Position numbers and translations under genes: made by a program | DNA from: Locusta migratoria | Lineage: Eukaryota; Arthropoda; Insecta; Orthoptera; Acrididae | Direction: 5' to 3' | Assembly (NCBI GenBank): GCA_026315105.1 | Contig: CM048746.1 | Location: 140,474,730-140,538,729 of the forward strand | DNA: 64,000 nucleotides | Shown here: positions 11,314 through 21,209 of the stretch, piece by piece | Layout of the letters: the number at the start of each line of letters is the position of its first letter | How positions within the stretch are numbered: the first letter of the stretch is position 1 | Notes under the pieces: model-generated | The model's input: the letters and a program-made list of their open reading frames with translations, nothing else | Databases searched by the model: none | Told to the model about the DNA's origin: nothing

Positions 11314-11553
11314 GATATTGTTGTTATTATTAGATTAAAAATAATACTGCGTGAAACTCGTTAGCAGCAACAAACTACTATGATCCAGTAATGAAAAGGT
11401 ATTGTCATGTATTGGTTACAAATAATATCATGTTAGTGATTGTTTTTCTGACGTAACAACATTTGAACATGTGACAAAGTCATAAAAGAAGATTGCGACT
11501 ATTGTTAATAACTGTAGCAGTACTGCACATACGCTGTTAAGTTGCTTAATTAA

Positions 11554-12045
11554 CACTACACTGCCTGAATTTTTATTTTGGCGCAAAAAAATTTATTTGT
11601 GGTAGAAAATGTTCACCTATGCGGGGGAAAAATATCGAAAAAATTATATAACTCATTTAACAATGTTAAAGTCATTATTTACCTGTTGCCATTTTTAACT
11701 TCGTGTATTTAGACATAAGTCTGCAGGAAAATATTGGTATCTAACATGTTTTCTACTCCGATTAGACATCTATAACATGATTCTTTTTTTTACTTGACAG
11801 AAGTCGTATAAGTTTGTAATTACATTAATGCTGAACAGTGAGTAAAATCTGCTGGAGCACTTTTTATTACATTTTTCTTCAATTCATGACGGCGCTGCCT
11901 TCTATGGTGGAAACGATCAACCAGATGCTTAGAACAGACACCAATGTATACGATAAGCATGGTGTTACCATCTGTCAACGAGAAGTATGTTTGAAAAAGT
12001 AACAAACATTCGCGTTGCCAAACGGCAACACCATGCAGTGTAGGG
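11554..12045. mobile_element. TTAA-flanked element (piggyBac-like, non-autonomous)
   Basis: 492 bp between TTAA (11550-11553) and TTAA (12046-12049). Ends: left 'cactacactgcctg', right complement 'ccctacactgcatgg'. TTAA duplication and a CCCT-type end are typical of piggyBac transposons. The second hAT copy reads 'gcttaattaacaagtcgtcatg' near 57893, the empty site with one TTAA. No transposase frame. Confidence 0.7.
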
Positions 12046-12082
12046 TTAACAAGTCATCATGAAGTAGAAAGATGCCTTTCTT

Positions 12083-12221
12083 ACTACGGTCGGGGATTCG
12101 AATCCCCCCTCGGGCATGGATATTTGTGCCATCCTTAGTATTAGCTAGTTCGTAAGTAGTTTGTAAGTTTAGGGACTGATGACCCCTTAGTTAAGTCCCA
12201 TAAGCTATACAAACATTTTTT
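12083..12221 (+). mobile_element. SINE family A, 5' truncated, with TSD
   Basis: It begins inside the head at 'actacggtcgggg' and runs to the 3' end. Exact duplication 'gatgcctttctt' at 12071-12082 and 12222-12233, so the truncation arose at insertion. Confidence 0.9.
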
Positions 12222-12879
12222 GATGCCTTTCTTGTTATGCTTTCCGTCGGCCCAAAATCAGAAATCAAAAGTGCCATAAGTACATCTTCTACCTGTGACA
12301 CTTCTTATGTCTCACTGAGGGCCTTAAGGGCCACTCGAAACGTGTCACAACAATGCTATTTTTCCAACTAAGGATGAATTGTTAACTAAGCGACTTTTAC
12401 GAAACCCAGTCACTTCCTTGTGACACTTCTGCCATAGTACCTGAACGTCACAAAAAGTAGGTTTGCCATCGACCATGGTGCTACTTCATCCTCCAACGAA
12501 TGTTTAACAGATTCTAACTCCCCCCCCCCTAATGGGGATCGCGATCCACAGGTTGAAAACCACTGCTCTAAGGTTACACGACCCTTTTTCTTTTATAGAC
12601 GCGCCCTTCTGTCCGAATTCGAATGCAACTCGCGCGGCAGCAACAGTACTGGCCATCAGAGCGCCTCTCTCAGGATTGCCGGTGACGGGATGTGAACCGC
12701 CGTCTAACGGAATGCGAGTCCAGTGTGATACCAGTGTGATATCTTGCTCGCTGGAGTTGTAGAGTGAAAAAAATTTAAGGAAAGACAGAGATTGTAATAC
12801 AGCAAATGATTGTGGACCAGGATGTTAGCTACTGCGCGAGTCGAAGTGGCCCGAAGATGAGAGTTGCAGGGTACAACAG

Positions 12880-13100
12880 CTAACCTGACTATACCAGAAG
12901 TTGGCACTTCTGGGCCCTGTTCAGCAAGTTGCTGAAGGCGGATCGAAGCAATTCCTGCCATCTCATTCGGAATGTTCTGCTGCAGTTTTTGAAGACTATG
13001 AGGTACACGCTGGACTCGAGGACTCCCCACACAAAGGAATCGCACACATACGGACCAGGAGACTTGGATGGGCAGTTAGGGCCGCTACCGCACTGACATT
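12880..13100 (-). pseudogene. mariner/IS630-type transposase C-terminal relic
   Basis: The reverse strand reads 'DSFVWGVLESSVY', matching the 'D-F-WG-L---VY' block that follows the third catalytic aspartate in the transposases at 36324 and 56693. Downstream codons ('EMAGIASIRLQQL') suit the same C-terminal region. Frames are broken and no ends were found. Confidence 0.5.
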
Positions 13101-13238
13101 TCCCGCAACTCAGCCGTTATGACTGCGTAAGTTTACTGCAAGTTTCGACGACTGTAAGAACAGTTGCTCCGTCCTGTATGGGATGGTTATATGCATATAT
13201 TTTCGTCCAGTACTACCCACTAGTCCGGGGACATTTTT

Positions 13239-13440
13239 CAAATGTTCAAATGTTTGTATAGTTTATGGGACGTAACTACGGGGTAATTAGTCCCTAAACT
13301 TACAAACTACTTATGAACTACTTACGAACTAGGACGGCACAAATATCCATGCCCGAGGGGAGATTCGAACCCGGACCGTAGTGGCCGTGCAGACCGTGAC
13401 TGGAGCGCCTCAGTCCCCTCGGCCACCGCAGCCGGCCACC
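13239..13440 (-). mobile_element. SINE family A with TSD
   Basis: Reverse-strand SINE A. Duplication 'gggacattttt' at 13228-13238 and 13441-13451. Confidence 0.9.
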
Positions 13441-13809
13441 GGGACATTTTTAAGTACCCCATCCTCTACTACTCTGAGATGATTAAACTGGTGGAGTTCA
13501 TGGCGGGCAGCATAACATAAGTCAGGTAAAGACGTAAAAACAGTTTTCGTTAACTGACATCTCTTCTGGCGGTAATGTCAGATTTATGTTGCGAGAACTG
13601 TGAATGAATTTCCCATGGCATTATTTACTCACTAGGCGTTTTCCAGTTATAACCTGAATATCTGCGCAGTTTATGCGGTACTTACAGTAATGTGCGAGAA
13701 TTTCAGTGGGCAGCAGACATGAAAACACGAACCTGCAAGCAAACAAAAAATCTTTTTTTTATAAAAATTCATCGTAAAGATGGTTTAGGATCAGCAACTG
13801 GGAATATTT

Positions 13810-14095
13810 TGTAAAACAATTTATTTTGTCCGTCGCAGTAGCACAATTCTGAAGTCAGTGACTATTTTCGGACTCTACCGTCCATTATCAAACCGTTAGC
13901 CTTTTTCAAACCGTGATAATACAATGCGTGTTGAAAATGGCTGATAAAATCTTGTATATTATCCACTGTTAATACGTGTCACTAATTAAATTAAAACAGG
14001 TGATACATCCACGGTCCTCCAACGTGTACGATAGCGAAACGAGTCACTGACTTCAAAACTGTGCAACTGTGACGGACAAAATAAATTGTTTTACA
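13810..14095. mobile_element. Miniature element with about 53-bp terminal inverted repeats
   Basis: Arms 13810-13862 and 14043-14095 are inverted copies with a few mismatches, beginning 'tgtaaaacaatttattttg' on each strand. The spacer is 180 bp. No target duplication was identified. It resembles a MITE. Confidence 0.6.
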
Positions 14096-14683
14096 GAAAT
14101 CTTATTACCTATTTTTCAGAGTAACAAGTTTGTGATAAATCGTACAATAAAAATAAAACTTTCAAGTTTTCGATAAGGCATATTAGAAATAAGATCATCA
14201 AATACAGGGGAGTGGGTAAAATAATATGAGCATATAACAGATTTACTAGTGAGGAGTGCACCCATCAGTGAAGAGCTGCAACTTTTCGAGTAACAATTCC
14301 TGCAGTTTCCAAGAGAATGTTATCCATTATCGTACCAAAACATCCGGAAATCACTTGAAAGTTGTTGCAGCTCCCTGCTCTAAAACTCCCCATAACAGTC
14401 CAGTTATGTTGAGTCATCGTAATTTTGCTGTCGACGGGAAATGTATGGAAATTTTTCTCTTGCTGTATAAAACACTCCGGAACCTTTCTTGGCAGTTTGC
14501 ATTCCTCATTACTATTTTGGAATATGACAGTTCTTTTTAGCAATATGTTAGTCGTGGTAAGCACTTTGCTGTGGAGGACGGTGAGATATTCAACGTTATA
14601 CGATCTTTTATATCTCCGGGATTCTGCAATAGAAGGTCTGAAACTGAAAGAAGTGATTAGTTTACATCTACTTTTATTAAAGA
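14096..14683. other. No gene recognised
   Basis: Open frames exist on both strands (longest 14265-14843, reverse) but show no recognisable domain and overlap each other. Confidence 0.3.
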
Positions 14684-15511
14684 CTAGTCGTAAGCCCGGC
14701 GTTATCCTACATTCTATTAGTCCACATCCACACACCCTCCCCCGCTCTGTGCATCCACCTCTTTCTCTCCCATCTCTCTGTTCGTTTCCACCTTTTACTC
14801 TCTCGGCAAAGTTTTCTGCAAGGTACCCTCTGTCATCTACCATACTAACATTTATGTGCCCAGTAATCTTCCTCTTCGTTTAAAGGTCTTGTGTGCAAAA
14901 ATTCATGAAGATTGGAGCAAAACTATGCATTTTGTAAAATTCCGTAAGTTACATTCCACCACCCACCGAACGAAATTTTATACAGACAGTGAAATTCCTC
15001 TTGATTTTATGTAGAGTGTGCAAAATTTCATCAATATATGAACAAAACTATAGATGTTTATGCAATAGAAACGCAGAGTCACACTGAAAAATGCACTTTA
15101 TTGTTCTCAAATTTCCAGTTTTATTTCATACACTCCTTGTTCTGAGAATAACGAAAACAAAACAAAAAAATCTGTGAAATCGGCCGAGCCAAAGTTATGG
15201 CGCTTTAAAAGTATTTAGGGATCCATTTTTATGTTGCCGAGTACTGTCCTAATGTACCGTATGAAACTTAAGGTAGATGGTGACCTTCCTCTTGTTTTGA
15301 AGATCAAGCGTGAGAAATTTCGTGAAGGTCGGAATTAAACTGCAGATTTCGGGAGTCTGTAGAAGTAGTATGCTCCGCCATGCACCTATCACAACATACT
15401 TTCTACCTATAAACTACATTCCTGCCAAATTTCAGCTTCATAGGTGAAGTATTTTCCTAGATTTCGTGTTTAGTCAGTGAGTGTGTCCTGTCGTTTTTAT
15501 ATAGATAGAGA
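14684..15511 (-). mobile_element. Helitron-like element, non-autonomous
   Basis: On the reverse strand the element starts with TC ('tctctatctatataaaaacg') after an A and ends with CTAG ('gggcttacgactag') before a T. This fits the A|TC...CTRR|T insertion rule of Helitrons, which make no target duplication. No Rep or helicase frame is present. I could not draw a convincing 3' hairpin, so the class is not certain. Confidence 0.45.
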
Positions 15512-15708
15512 TTAAGAAAACAGATGGCTTAAATCTGGATGCAAGAGAATTAAGGAAGACTTGCAGACAACAATAAAATAGTAACATGCAAATCTGTAAT
15601 GCTAACTTTATTTGATACAAGATTATATGTGATCGACAGCTTTAGGGCATGTACAGCGAAACTGTTAAACTGTTGTGAGCGGTACACTTCGTGTTATCAT
15701 ATTGTGGG

Positions 15709-15730
15709 GGAGGGGGTGGGGGGGGGGGGC
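15709..15730. repeat. G-rich tract
   Basis: 'gggggagggggtggggggggg'-type run followed by cgggcgag. The open frame across it is an artefact. Confidence 0.8.
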
Positions 15731-15838
15731 GGGCGAGAGTGTGGGATCGGTTACAAAACACTTCATAAACTTCCAAAATTACATGCAAACTTTGTTGCAA
15801 GTTCCTAACTACTCCCCATTTTCCAATAATTGACGCAT

Positions 15839-16027
15839 AAATCTGGGTATTCTCATGCGGTGGCCTCTCATTATTTATGAAGTCGTATCTCCTTAGCTAT
15901 TTGTTGTGCGTTTTTGTTTTCGGGTCAGGAACTTTCGTGGGCGTACGGTGAACAGTTCACTAAAGTTTCATTGCAATCGAATGAATGGTTTATGAACACA
16001 GAGGACATACAACCATTCATTATATAT
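15839..16027 (-). repeat. Dispersed repeat, copy inverted relative to 42770
   Basis: The block containing 'aatctgggtattctcatgcgg', 'gagaggccaccg' in complement, and 'accattcattatatata' is the reverse complement, with changes, of about 42770-42972. The 'tatatataaaaatgaatg' end resembles the 5' end of Helitron-like repeats, but neither copy shows both ends. Confidence 0.6.
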
Positions 16028-16227
16028 AGAAGAAGATGAAAATAGTACTCCAGAGTTGTGCTACAATTTCATCCCAGCTTCAAAACAGTTTTGCAATGAT
16101 CTCTTCTACATCAGTCAATAGTAGTGTTCTGGCTTGTGCTAATGTAGACTGCTGGCTCGCTGTAGACGGGTCTCCTGGAACTGTAGCACTGCTGGATCTG
16201 CTTCGTACTCTGCCATAATGCTGCACT

Positions 16228-16929
16228 GACTGCTGTACTGACTGTTGTGACTGCTGTACTGACTGTTGTGACTGCTGTACTGACTGTTGTGACTGCTGTA
16301 CTGACTGTTGTGACTGCTGTACTGACTGTTGTGACTGCTGTACTGACTGTTGTGACTGCTGTACTGACTGTTGTGACTGCTGTACTGACTGTTGTGACTG
16401 CTGTACTGACTGTTGTGACTGCTGTACTGACTGTTGTGACTGCTGTACTGACTGTTGTGACTGCTGTACTGACTGTTGTGACTGCTGTACTGACTGTTGT
16501 GACTGCTGTACTGACTGTTGTGACTGCTGTACTGACTGTTGTGACTGCTGTACTGACTGTTGTGACTGCTGTACTGACTGTTGTGACTGCTGTACTGACT
16601 GTTGTGACTGCTGTACTGACTGTTGTGACTGCTGTACTGACTGTTGTGACTGCTGTACTGACTGTTGTGACTGCTGTACTGACTGTTGTGACTGCTGTAC
16701 TGACTGTTGTGACTGCTGTACTGACTGTTGTGACTGCTGTACTGACTGTTGTGACTGCTGTACTGACTGTTGTGACTACTGTTGTGACTGTTGTGACTGC
16801 TGTACTGACTGTACTGACTGTTGTGACTGCTGTACTGACTGTTGTGACTGCTGTACTGACTGTTGTGACTGCTGTACTGACTGTTGTGACTGCTGTACTG
16901 ACTGTTGTGACTGCTGTACTGACTGTTGT
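16228..16929. repeat. 21-bp minisatellite, about 33 copies
   Basis: Unit 'gactgctgtactgactgttgt', almost perfectly repeated. One irregular zone (about 16776-16815) has shortened units such as 'gactactgttgt'. As 21 is a multiple of three, both strands stay open: the reverse frame (16139-17038) reads (HNSQYSS)n and the forward frame (16247-17077) reads (AVLTVVT)n. The flanks have no recognised domain, so I treat these frames as products of the repeat. Confidence 0.95.
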
Positions 16930-17129
16930 GCGCCGGCATATCTGGACGAGCCCTCTTCTTCCTATTGGCCGGCGCGCGAAGCAGGCAGAGGTACCGAGAC
17001 TGCGGGCGCAACCGGCCGCCGAAGTAATGTGGAGCCACTTATCGCCTCTTCATGAAATGGAGCGGCGACTTGTGTAGACCGCCGCCGTTGTGCCGAATAG
17101 CAAGGCCACAACAAGACCAATAACGGTAA

Positions 17130-17620
17130 AGATAGAAACAGTTATATACCACGATATAGAGGTACTCAAATCATAACGGAACATCGCCCCACGTTTCACT
17201 GCTGGAGACAGGCATGGCGTATCATAAGCTTATTTCTTTTGCGGGTTTCGATACATATACCTTGTTGTTTGAATGAGCCATGATTCATCGGTCCACACGG
17301 CATACTTCCAGTCATAAAGTGTCCACGTTATGACCGTTGCACCACTTCATTCACACCTATGGATTGACTTCCATTATTAAGGATTTAGCGATTGCAGCTC
17401 GTCCATGAATGTTAAGCTTCAACTGCACTGATTTTATGGAAACAGCATTACTCAAGTGAGTTTCCAGTCGCTTCTACCGTGGTAGTGTTATGTTGTCCTA
17501 TGGCAGTCGTCCTTATTGCTCGTCGGTTGTTATCACTTCGGGTTTCCCGCACTTATCCTCTTCGCAAACTATGTTTCGCCTTGTTTCGTGTACACTGTTA
17601 TTACCAAGGATATTGTCGCT
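17130..17620 (-). pseudogene. Tc1-like transposase relic
   Basis: The reverse strand, in shifting frames, reads 'LNIHGRAAIAKSLI' and then 'WTLYDWKYAVWTDESWLI'. These match the helix-turn-helix tail and first catalytic block (W-D-K-V-WTDES) of Tc1 family transposases. No long frame remains and the rest of the catalytic triad was not found. Confidence 0.5.
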
Positions 17621-17920
17621 AGTGAAACGTTAAATGGTACAGGCGTTTTCGTCACAAACGCTCCCCCTAACTGTGCCCGTCAAGTTGGCCTCTTGGAACT
17701 CTGAAATCATTTCTATTGAGCCTCGCGGAATAAAACATACTACTAGTTGACGTGCGAGACTTCGTAAGTCGACCCCGTGCACTGCGATCGCGTTATATGA
17801 TTAAATTCGACAGTTATTCAGTTCTGAGGCTGACCACCGGACCGCCGGCGCTGTGGGGTGGTACACTGTAACGCATAGGCGGCGCCATGGTATGTTACCA
17901 TGTCAGTTAGTCTTCATCCC

Positions 17921-17953
17921 GTCGGAGGTTCGAGTCCTCCCACGTGCGTGTGC

Positions 17954-18006
<53 letters not shown>

Positions 18007-18025
18007 GTCCTTACGGTGCGTGCTA
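17921..18025 (+). mobile_element. SINE family B fragment with (GT)n
   Basis: Only the end of the head ('gtcggaggttcgagtcctcc') and a GT tract of about 27 units remain. The body is replaced by mariner sequence. Confidence 0.7.
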
Positions 18026-18280
18026 ACCGCTCCCAATCGGCAGACGCTCTCGCAGCAGCAGTAGGGGTCAGCCATGGTACTTGCCACAAAATTCTGACGG
18101 ACGAACTCAACATGTTCCGCGTTGATCAGCACAGTGTGCCACGAATCCTGTTGCAAGACCTAAGTTATGGCTGCATGAAGTTTTCTGGTGACCTCAACAG
18201 TTGTGTCGACGATGGTCCGACATTTCTCAACCGGATAAGAACTGGAGGCGACACATATCACCCTGGAGATTATACACAGG
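18013..18280 (+). pseudogene. mariner transposase N-terminal relic
   Basis: The forward frame reads 'VRANRSQSADALAAAVGVSH' followed by 'GTCHKILTDELNMFRV'. This is the second DNA-binding helix-turn-helix of mariner transposases (R-LTI--LA-EVGISHGT form), and it continues to 'FLNRIRTGGDTY' where mariners have 'RIITGDETW'. The first catalytic Asp is altered. Truncated on both sides. Confidence 0.65.
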
Positions 18281-19470
18281 GTGATTCATAAGCTATTTAC
18301 CTCAAATATCTCTGGAACCGTTTAAGATATCTTACTTATGTTTTCACTCGGATGAATTGTAATGAAGTCCTCAACAAACGTAGTCTATTGTCATAACTAT
18401 ATTATCGTTATTAACTTCGTTTTTTTCAAATGGAACTCTAGTAATTTCTGCTGCTAGTATCATAGATCTCAGAGAAACGAATTCAACGGCGTTTCACACC
18501 ACCGCAATCCGGTAAGTAGTTTCAGAGAAATTTTAATATTGAGAACCCAGGAGGTTTTATCTGTTTTGAACATCAAACTAATTGCTGTCTTATGCGGATA
18601 TCCGTGATTTTATAACCAAATAAGGAAATTAGTCACATCGATAAGGAGGAAACAGCATTGCACCGCCGCCAGAGTGGATAAGGATCTTTTATTCTGTCTA
18701 CCTCAGGAGTGACGATTGCTAGGTAGTTTGGAGAAAATATATCTACGCCCCCCCCCCCTCTAACTGGCTGGGTACGTCAGTTAGAAAGTCGGAAGAAGGC
18801 AACGGCATATCAACTCCAAACAGGGCTACGTCTAGTAAAACACTGGTGTTCGAACCAATCTTCGGATTCTTGACTGCTTTACCTTATGTCTTTCACAATC
18901 CCAGAGGAATTAGAAGTAGAATACGTAATTTCTTTTGGTTTCTAAAATTCATTTTTTTTTTTTTTTTTTTTTAGATTATCTAATTTCCTTTGGTTTGTAA
19001 AAGACCTTTTTTCTCCTAACTACCCCGCACAAGTGAACTAGACAGAATACAAACTCGTTATCCTCTCTCTGGCTCTTTTCTACCGGCATTGCGGCGGTGC
19101 AAAACTGTTCCTCCTTATCCGACGTGACTCATTTCCGTATTTGGGTATGAAATCACGGGCATTCGTCAAAGACAGCAATTGCTTTCATGTTCAAAACAGA
19201 TGAATCCTGGTTTCTAAATATTGCAATTTCTCCGAATCAGATTTCGATGTATGGAACGTCGTCGAATTCGTCTCTTTGAGATGTACGATAGGTAGGAGCA
19301 GAAATTACTACAGTTTGATAAATAAAAGAAGTTGATATCGATATCTATCTAATTAGTATAGCTATGGTTTCATATAGCTTTGGTTTAATAAGGATTTTCT
19401 TATAATGTGGGTGAAAAGAGAATTACGATATCATAAAAGATTCCTGGATAAAAGGAGGTGACCAGCGTAG
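18280..19470. mobile_element. Fold-back element with long inverted arms
   Basis: Arms at about 18373-18690 and 19040-19376 are inverted copies at perhaps 75-80 percent. Pairs include 'agtaatttctgctgctagta' against 'taggagcagaaattact', and 'gaggaaacagcattgcaccgc' against 'gcggtgcaaaactgttcctc'. The left end 'cagggtgattcataagc' (about 18278) looks like a terminus. The centre holds a 5'-truncated SINE C and a T-run. Confidence 0.6.
18759..18886 (+). mobile_element. SINE family C, 5' truncated
   Basis: It begins at 'taactggctgggtacgtcag' and runs to 'gactgctttacc', the 3' part of family C. The head is missing. Confidence 0.75.
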
Positions 19471-19589
19471 CCGAATCACGTTACCGCGCGCCTGTGTCTC
19501 TAATTGCATCATAAAGTATCGACATGTAGATTGTTTATATTAATTTTATGTACTTTGAGTGTCTTCTTTTTAACGGACTTCAAAAAAGG

Positions 19590-19744
19590 GCCGGCCGCTG
19601 TGGCCGAACGTTCTGCGGCGCGCCAGTCACAGTCTGCACGGCCACTACGGTCAGGGGTTCGAATCCCCCCTGGGGTATGGATATTTGTGCCGTGCTCAGT
19701 ATAAGCTAGCTCATAAGTAGTTTGTAAGTTTAGGGACTGATGAC
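19590..19744 (+). mobile_element. SINE family A, 3' truncated, first half of a dimer
   Basis: Head plus body up to 'gggactgatgacc', at which point a second family A head begins directly. The head is a variant ('gctgtggccgaacgttctgc'). Confidence 0.85.
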
Positions 19745-19937
19745 CGCGGTGGCCGAGGTGACTGAGGCGCTTCAGTCACGGTCTGCACGGCCACTACGGT
19801 CGGGGGTTCGAATCCCCCCACGGGCATGGATATTTGTGCCGTCTTTAGTATAAGGTAGTTGATAAGTATTTTGTAAGTTTAGGGACTGATGACCCCGTAG
19901 TTAAGTCTCATAGACTATACAAACATTTGAACATTTG
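19745..19937 (+). mobile_element. SINE family A, second half of a dimer
   Basis: Full-length family A except for the first few bases of the head, which fuse to the 'gatgacc' of the upstream copy. Ends at 'aacatttgaacatttg'. Confidence 0.85.
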
Positions 19938-20070
19938 ATTTGATTATTAAGTTGTAGAAGAATACGTAATTATGTTTTTACTCTTTAATGCGTTTTAATT
20001 TGTTTTGGAATAGTTTTCTTTTTGAAATCTTTCTTTTTTTTTTTTTTTTCTTTATTGTATACTGCGTAAT

Positions 20071-20574
20071 GTCGCGGCGTGCAGTGCTGCAGCAGCGGCA
20101 GCGGCTGCTGACAGTGTGCTGGAAGAGTCTCTTTTGACAGAATTCAAGCGATAGCTACAGAAGAGAATCCACCACACAGTTACCAAGAGGGACGTGGCTA
20201 GCTTAAAAACGGCATCGCCGCCAGTATATCTGCGTTACGGGTCTCTGTTGCTGGGGGCCCTATTTGTGCCACACGCGGCATGCGAGGCGATATGACGGGG
20301 CGGGCGGCACCGGCCGATAGCAGCGCAGCAACGGCGCTCGGGGGACCTCTGGGCCGCCTATCCCTGGTAAAAGCCGCCTCAAGGGCAGCGCGCTCTCCGG
20401 AGACGCCATGAATATTACGCGGGCTATCGATTGCCTCCGTACTCGGGCTCCTTACGCAGCCACTTTGGCGGAAGCCCTCGCATTACCGCTGCCTGCCGGG
20501 ACGCGGGGGCGCCGAAACTCTTCCAGCACACTGTCAGCAGCCGCTGCTGCTGCTGCAGCACTGCACGCCGCGAC
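20071..20574. repeat. 58-bp inverted repeat around a GC-rich spacer
   Basis: Arms 20071-20128 and 20517-20574 are reverse complements with a single mismatch, starting 'gtcgcggcgtgcagtgctgc'. The spacer is 388 bp and GC-rich. Open frames at 20408-20623 and 20431-20769 pass through the right arm. No transposase or known domain. Confidence 0.75.
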
Positions 20575-20624
20575 GTTATTAACGACATTCTCGTCGCCGC
20601 TGGATGGATGGTTAGATTTTTAAA

Positions 20625-20653
20625 GGGACTAAACGACTACGGTTATCCGTCCC
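20625..20653 (-). other. LINE 3' hairpin
   Basis: On the reverse strand GGGAC 'ggataaccgtagtcgttta' GTCCC 'ttta'. Stem and loop closely match the SINE A tail 'gggactgatgaccccgtagttaagtccc'. Confidence 0.65.
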
Positions 20654-21007
20654 TTGTGCCAACCGTGGAGAGGAGAATAAAAAAATCACTACAATGCAAT
20701 AGAAAACGACTTGTTAAAACTCACCAAGCAAAGGGTGTAACAGGTCAAGAAATAAAAGAATCAAAGTAAAAACTAATAAAAGAAGAGAAAGGTGGAAAGA
20801 CGATTCCAGAGTGTCCTGGCCAGGTGACCACAGACAAGGCAGTAGGGCATCTGGCCGCTTTTGCACATTAAAACCACCTGCCTAAAACGGTAGGCGAGCG
20901 AAGAACAAACACATAATGAATACAGTGCTAAAAATCAAATAGATCGGTACAACCCACTCACACGAATAAAATTTAAAACTACGTCAGCTATAGAGGCATT
21001 GTCAGCT

Positions 21008-21209
21008 CAAAAAATGTTCAAATGTTTGTAGAGCTTATGGGACTTAACTACAGGGTCATCAGTCCCTAAACTTACAAACTACTTATGAAATAGCTAATAC
21101 TAAGAACAGCACAAATATCCATGCCCGAGGGGGGATTCGAACCCCCGACCGTAGTGGCCGTGCAGACCGTGACTGCAGCGCCTCAGTCCCCTCGGCCACC
21201 GCGGCCGCC
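21008..21209 (-). mobile_element. SINE family A with TSD, nested in LINE
   Basis: Exact duplication 'cattgtcagct' at 20997-21007 and 21210-21220 in the decayed LINE. Confidence 0.9.

Larger units (their letters stand above)
10694..12565. mobile_element. hAT-type DNA transposon copy 1, non-autonomous
   Basis: It is flanked by an exact 8-bp duplication 'ctctaagg' (10686-10693, 12566-12573), the size typical of hAT. The ends are 'caaagttttcaacct' and, in complement, 'cagtggttttcaacct'. No transposase frame remains. The interior matches a second copy at 54739-58240, for example 'cacttcttaatatttcaag' near 10977 and 57560. It carries a SINE B, a TTAA-flanked element and a truncated SINE A. Confidence 0.8.

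Noticed and set aside
16228..16929. CRISPR array
   Set aside because: The units are contiguous with no unique spacers, and the context is a eukaryotic repeat region.
16139..17038. 299-codon frame (and 276-codon frame on the other strand) as a repeat protein gene
   Set aside because: Both frames come from a 21-bp tandem repeat whose unit is a multiple of three and lacks stops. The non-repeat flanks show no domain.
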